64,000 nucleotides of DNA from assembly GCA_036785705.1 (NCBI GenBank), contig JAWUZG010000018.1:9025501-9089500 (forward strand), in the 5' to 3' direction. Source of the stretch: Acanthornis magna (lineage: Eukaryota; Chordata; Aves; Passeriformes; Acanthizidae). The translations under genes and the position numbers were made by a program. Under the pieces are notes generated by a model. That model was not told where the DNA came from and did no database searches. It saw nothing but the letters and a program-made list of their open reading frames with translations. The number at the start of each line of letters is the position of its first letter. The stretch's first letter is position 1. Positions 58,901 to 64,000 of this stretch are shown here, piece by piece.

Positions 58901-61800
58901 ACACCCATGCACAGGGATCTACCTGTGAGAATGAGCAAGGTCTGAATCACAGTGCTGAAATGCATTTTAATGGCAGCACAATTAAGTTCACTTTAGATCT
59001 ATATTCATTGTGACACACCCTTAGTATTTTCTATTAAAGGAAAAATAAAGTACGTATTTTTGCCCACCCTTTCTGCTTATTGCTTAACCTGGAGTATTTC
59101 CATTCAAACAGGATTACAATCCAAGCCTTCTTCCATTTTTTTTACTGCTTTGTCATTCCCTCCATTCTTCCACCTCAGGCATGTGAAGCAAGTCTACTGT
59201 CATATGCAGCCAAACCCACTTTTTATAAGATTAATTTACTCCCTACAGCCATACCATTATTCAGGATACAAGCTGATAATCATAACACATTTTTTTTCCA
59301 TTTCCATCATTTTTCCTCTCTATACCAACCAGATCTGCAGAGCTTTCACCAAGCCTCAATCCCTTGACTAACAGAGCATTATTTTGCTACGATTTTGTGG
59401 TCATGGAAACTAACAGACAGTGCATTGGCTTAGTTGTTTTCTGCATACAGATCTAAATTACCCTGTTGAAATACACTAGCCAAATAAATCCATCTTCCTT
59501 TAGGTATTTGTCAGAAACTGGAAATGGCCATTAAAATATCAAAACTGTGCATCAGCTGAGATAAAACTTCTTTCCACATTTTAAATACTTGCATCTCACT
59601 TGCTGTAAGATGTTTCTTTCTTTTATTTTCCCACCAGTTCAGAAAAGTGAAGCAAAGATAATTAATTTTCGTTACTAGTAACTCAGCCACTCCCTTTCCA
59701 GCCCTTTCCCTGTGGGGTGAAAGCAAGTCACTCGTCTCATCTGACATCCTCCCGTCATTTGTGCTTCCTTTGATGCTTTTAATTGCATCAGCATATTGCT
59801 GCCAGTCTCCAGCTATCCAGCTCCCTGCACCTTCCATAGATTTCTTAGCCAACTCACGTACATTTTCTCCCCTGTTGCACCCTGTGCCAGGGTATTTGCA
59901 CAGTGAAATTCTTGGACTCTTACAGATCTTTCTTTAAAAGATCACCTTTTGCTGCAAGGCTTATATTATTTCTCACTAGTCTGGCCAGGAGTAGACTGAG
60001 GTCACTGCTTATTATCCAGGCCAAAAATATCTTATCTTTTTCATGCATTTCCCTTTGGTTTTCTATTCTTTATTTCATCTTTTGCAATTAAAATGTGAAC
60101 TTATCGGGGTGGGAGAGGCTTTTGTTCTCTGTTTGTGTAGCATTTAGTACAAGGCTTTTGGGACATGCGAATTCCTAGACCCTGCAGTAATAAAAGAATA
60201 AACACTTACAGATAGGGTAAAGTATGATAGTGAAGGTAGAATTATCTCTCAAACAAACATTATACATCCCGGAAACTTAGGGCTACCCTTGACTTCAGAA
60301 AAATGCAGTATATTAAGTCACCAAACAATGTCTGTCTGTTTGGACAACCTTAGTCCTGGTGTGACACTGTGTAATAACAATATGATTATGGCATTATAGG
60401 GATTTAAGCTGTCATTGACTCAAACTGATTCATTTTTTTTCTGTCCCCTGAGGACTATCAGTGCAAGAACAACGTCTAGGGGTAGCCAAGGAGAGATCTC
60501 CTGAGTATCACCCCAAGCAACACTTTTCCTTTCTCTCACTGATGAATTAGAGACTCACAGCTCAATGAATAACAGTGAAAAAGGACATAATTCCTAAAAT
60601 AATTACATTGAAAATGTCCTATGAAAGACTTCAAAGAATTCTGATGATGTATGAATAATGAAGAGTCTGTATTTTATAACAGAAATCATTAGGGATAAAT
60701 AAAATCTGACAGAAGGTGTAAAAGGACCCATTTTCAATTAACTCTAACTCAAACTAAGTAATGGATTTACTTGTAAATTCTCAGAAAATCCATTGCATAC
60801 TCTGTAAGTAGTGTAATTTTAGGAACAATGGAGTATATTTTGTGCATAGCAAACTGACTGGATCCCTCCTTTAAGTGGAAATTTCATTTCAGCCTGAACT
60901 TTAGAGCCGTGCTGGGCACCTTCATAATTCTCCTCCTTCACTCTATCCACAGAGTGAAAATAGAAGATGAATAGAAGCCTACAAGGAAACCTGATATATC
61001 ATCAGGGGAAAAAACTTGACACATAAAGAGAGTTCCATGAATCATAAAAATACATTCCAATAACTAAGCTAGAAGGAAAAAAATGCAACCTTGATTGGCC
61101 AATTATAAAATTATAAATGACTGCACTTTTGAGAATGCTCCTACAGCATCAGTGGAAGTTTTTAACTAAGCCTGATGGAATCCTGTCCTTCTCGTGTTAG
61201 TATTTCAGTACAAACTTTCTGTGCTGTCTGATGTTGCTCTCATGCTGCTGTTTAAAAAATTTGCATTAAAAATTCTTCTGGAAATGCACATGCTTTAAAC
61301 ATGGTTAAACAAAATGAAGAAACAAATTCATAAACACCATGCATGGCAATCCTGCAGATTTCCTCCCCACTTCATCTGCTTTTCAGGACAGTCTTCCAAA
61401 AACATTTTCATCAGGAACAGAAAGAAATCATATGCAAGCATAAAACTGTTATCTTGCAATTTTAAGATGTCTCTGGATTTTTGACAGTTTCTGCATATTC
61501 TAAGCAATTATTTAATCTAAGTACAAACTGTACAAATTCTAATGTTTTTTCACTATTGCACATCTATTATATTTTATGAATAGTACTTAACAACATGGAT
61601 GGAGCTGTGATAAACTACAGATTTAACATATTTAATCAAAGACTATGCTGGGCACATAGCAGAAGACAGTGTTTCTGGAGGAATCATAGTGTTATAATTT
61701 CCTGCTCTTTCCAGGATAGAGTTCTAATAAATTATTAGCATATGGCCTGGGTAAGCTCTTTTATTGTTTTAGCCTGGTTTTCTTGGACAAGGTAGCAAAC
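58901..61800. other. unique AT-rich non-coding DNA
   Basis: Two plus-strand frames of about 100 codons overlap at 59060-59371 in pyrimidine-rich DNA, and a 113-codon minus-strand frame lies at 59511-59852. None has a recognisable domain. An exact ATTTGCAT sits at 61259-61266. Confidence 0.55.
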
Positions 61801-62160
61801 TTCTGTCCTTGTGCTGTGGGTCTCCTTGTCTGTCCTTCTTCCCTCTCTCAGAAACTGTCATCTGGACAGGAAAGCCACAGAGCTAAGGGCAACCCCAGAT
61901 GTCACGCAAGAAGCTGTGTTTGAGCTGCACGAAGAGGTCCAGCCTGGCACCAAGGATGGGCAGGTTGGAGGTGGCAGTGGTGCCTCCTGCTTGGCAGTGC
62001 CAGTGTTAGTGTGTGTGCAGGGGACAGGTGATGGGCACATGGACAGCTGCTGACAGCCACCCACGGATGTCCCCTGCAGCAGGGCATGCCACAAGGGACA
62101 TAAAGGGATGGAGCGGGAAGGCAAGACTTGTGGGCAAACACTTTGGGTGAAACCACGTTT
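61801..62160. other. GC-rich patch with acceptor-like tract
   Basis: A pyrimidine tract, CTTCTTCCCTCTCTCAG, ends at 61852 and would make a good 3' splice site. The downstream sequence is GC-rich and open on plus for 80 codons, but also open on minus for 106 and 84 codons. No matching strong donor is evident within 200 bp. No protein family is recognised. It could be an exon of a non-coding transcript, or nothing. Confidence 0.25.
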
Positions 62161-62331
62161 CATTGTTCTTTTGGCCATTGAGTAAACTGTTGAGTTTTGC
62201 TATGTCAGCTCCAAAGTGGCAGTGGGATGGAATAAGACCTTCAGCTTGACCCCAAAGCATTCAGGATTCTTGTGAGATCTCCCACCGAAGGAATTTCTAG
62301 ATCCAAAGCTACACAACTTTCAAGACCAGAG
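62161..62331. other. unique non-coding DNA
   Basis: No signal. Confidence 0.5.
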
Positions 62332-62361
62332 GATACCAAAGGCATGAAGTCCTTTGGTATC
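62332..62361. repeat. perfect 11-bp inverted repeat with 8-nt loop
   Basis: GATACCAAAGG (62332-62342) and CCTTTGGTATC (62351-62361) are perfect reverse complements around CATGAAGT. Pairing does not extend further. Confidence 0.87.
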
Positions 62362-62879
62362 TATACATCCACAGGTGTGGGTTATTTTCTGCACTCAGTA
62401 AATGTGCATGTAATTTGGAGCTGTATTTTTTCTTGATTAGAAAGGGTTAAAAAGAAACACATTTGTAGCACAGAGGCAGAACGACCTTGTGGGGAGCATT
62501 CTGGTCTGTGCCAGCAGTTCTTTCTTCCTTTCCACACAGCTTCTAATGGAAAAGTACTGCCTGCCCTCTGTAAATTATTAATTTCTTCATGTTATCAGAT
62601 ACCGTTGATAAAAAGACAAGTGGCCCCTGTACTGACTGTCTGGGGTAAAATGAATAATTGCTGATGCCCTTTAAACTCTGTATAGGTTTTCATCTACTTT
62701 CTACTGAGCTTGGCTTTGCACTGTGCAATGGACTGTTACACACTTTTAGCTGCTCACAAGTAAATCCCTATGGAACAAACCATTACTGCTTTCATTTTAG
62801 GTGCTGACTTAGACGAATGACTTTAAATTACTTACAACCTTCAGCTGATCTAAGATGTCAAACAAACTTTAAACCAGTA
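62362..62879. other. unique non-coding DNA
   Basis: No gene or repeat is recognised. Confidence 0.55.
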
Positions 62880-63240
62880 TATGTTCAAGGATGTGTGAAC
62901 CTGAAAACAAGAAAAGGCGGAGGCGCTTTTTCATTAGCCGCTGCTTCGTATGTGAAGGAAGGTCAGCCCCTGGAGCAGCTCGGCATGGAGGCAACACACA
63001 CCGTTGCTCCAAGTCAGTGCTCTTAGCTATTACTAATACAAACAACTCCAAGCAGTACCTCTGATAAAAGCTCGATAAAAGCTACTGAGATTAGGGATCA
63101 TGTTAACTAGTGACGATAGCATAAATTATCAAGTGGAACAGCTCCAAATTATAGCATAAAGGGACCCATTTAAGACGGATTATACGTCAGGTTCGAAAAG
63201 AATGAGGAATTGACGAGAGCAGAAGCACATAGCAAAAGCA
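62880..63240. promoter_or_regulatory. CpG-retaining candidate conserved block
   Basis: About a dozen CpG dinucleotides lie within roughly 300 bp (for example GGCGGAGGCGC, AGCCGC, TTCGTA, TACGTC, GTTCGAAA). The base composition here is only moderate and the flanks are CpG-poor. AAAAGCTCGATAAAAGCTA contains a short direct repeat, GATAAAAGCT. No transposon is seen. CpG retention can mean constraint or low methylation. Function is inference. Confidence 0.28.
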
Positions 63241-64000
63241 AATGGGTCCAACAAGTGGTACTTTTTGCAGGACTGCTGTACCTCAGAAGACTACATTTAA
63301 CTTTCAGGATGGGCAGTGGAAAGGAAAGGAAACTGCAATAGGTACAACAGTGAGGGTGAGCAGCTGTCTAAAATGCTGTAATGTACTGAAAATGGCACTT
63401 AATGCATATTCATGGGGCAGCAGAGTATTCTGCACTGCAGAGAAATGCATTAGGACTAGCAGCAGACTGTCTAACTACTGAGGATTGGCTCCATAATATT
63501 CACTTTAGTTCTTCAGCATCCCTTCAGAGATTATACTGTCTCGTTGTTTGTCGTACTACTGCTGAGGTAGGTACCACTTCCAGACCAGATTATGCTCTTG
63601 ATCCTCTGGAGAAGAGAATGTCAGGTAGCTTGGTTGCACTCATGTCTTCCAAAAGAGCTTCCAAAATGAATGGCAGATCAAAAGTGCAAACTGAATTAAA
63701 CTTCTGCTTGGGTTTCCCTATACATTTACATAAAAGTGGAAGGACTAGGACAATGGTGGACCAAATCCTTCGCTGTGAGGACTTGCAGTGCTCTTTCTGA
63801 ATTTACCATTCTCCCTTTTAAGCATGGCGGGTTTCTGTGGAGCAACATGTCTTATTCACTTGTGTTAGCCTTACCCTGGTTGTTAGTTCCCAATGATTTT
63901 CTTAAGCACTTGCCAGAATTGGATGCTCTGCTTTTTTGGAATCACTTCAAACTGTGAGAAAAATGAGCTGTTTTTGAATATCACTGCGGAGGAGAAAGTC
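63241..64000. other. non-coding DNA with a 132-codon chance-like frame
   Basis: A plus-strand frame of 132 codons spans 63402-63800, overlapped by other plus-strand frames at both ends. The translation (with SGSLVALMSSKRASKMNG) matches no family known to me. A donor-like GAG|GTAGGT occurs near 63562-63570 inside the frame. The window ends in unique DNA. Confidence 0.4.

Noticed and set aside
59060..59371. Two overlapping plus-strand frames of about 100 codons
   Set aside because: Pyrimidine-rich DNA lacks stops in several phases at once; neither translation shows a family.
59511..59852. 113-codon minus-strand frame
   Set aside because: Protein-like in places but with no recognisable domain, no splice sites and no homologue known to me.
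63402..63800. 132-codon frame with internal donor-like GAG|GTAGGT
   Set aside because: Other plus-strand frames overlap both ends, no family is recognisable, and the donor lies inside the frame; kept only as a note.
1..64000. Endogenous retrovirus, DNA transposon with terminal repeats, CRISPR array, bacterial operon features
   Set aside because: No paired LTRs, gag/pol/env signatures, transposase motifs, regularly spaced repeats or ribosome-binding-site-led gene clusters were seen. The content is vertebrate nuclear DNA.

Overview
The window reads as nuclear non-coding DNA from a bird, most likely a songbird (passerine). I found no complete protein-coding gene, rRNA, functional tRNA or CRISPR array. 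Most of the sequence is AT-rich and has frequent stop codons in all frames. The interspersed repeats are almost all of the CR1 LINE class, which dominates bird genomes. The best lineage clue is at 16.26-16.40 kb: a short interspersed element with a tRNA-Ile-like head joined to a CR1-type tail. This is the architecture of TguSINE1, known from zebra finch and other songbirds. The assignment rests on remembered consensus sequences, not on a database search.

Layout. 0-6.8 kb is unique AT-rich DNA with a 20-bp tandem duplication, an old imperfect palindromic repeat (4.12-4.19 kb) and a perfect homeodomain-type palindrome (6.06 kb). A minus-strand CR1 3' fragment lies at 6.84-7.59 kb. 7.6-16.2 kb is unique, with blocks that look like conserved non-coding DNA. 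The TguSINE1-like element is at 16.3 kb, a GC-rich patch at 18.7-19.1 kb, and a pure (AAAAG)n array at 19.73-19.85 kb. A very old CR1-class fragment, followed by a younger CR1 tail, lies at 21.06-21.68 kb. A broken CR1 reverse-transcriptase fragment at 27.85-28.25 kb abuts a (CCTTTT)n array. Plus-strand CR1 pieces follow at 29.84-30.41, 42.57-43.36 and 51.66-52.52 kb, with a short CR1-type tail at 57.49-57.57 kb. The last CR1 with coding sequence (51.7-52.5 kb) keeps much of its reverse transcriptase, but has frameshifts and both catalytic aspartates of the FADD motif changed to glycine.

Function. No genes work together here. The window is best seen as an intergenic desert or a very large intron. 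Its possible functional content is regulatory: several transposon-free AT-rich blocks with homeodomain/POU-type motifs, and CpGs retained in places. Five of the ten exact POU octamers that I counted fall between 56.0 and 61.3 kb. All regulatory calls are inference and need cross-species alignment.
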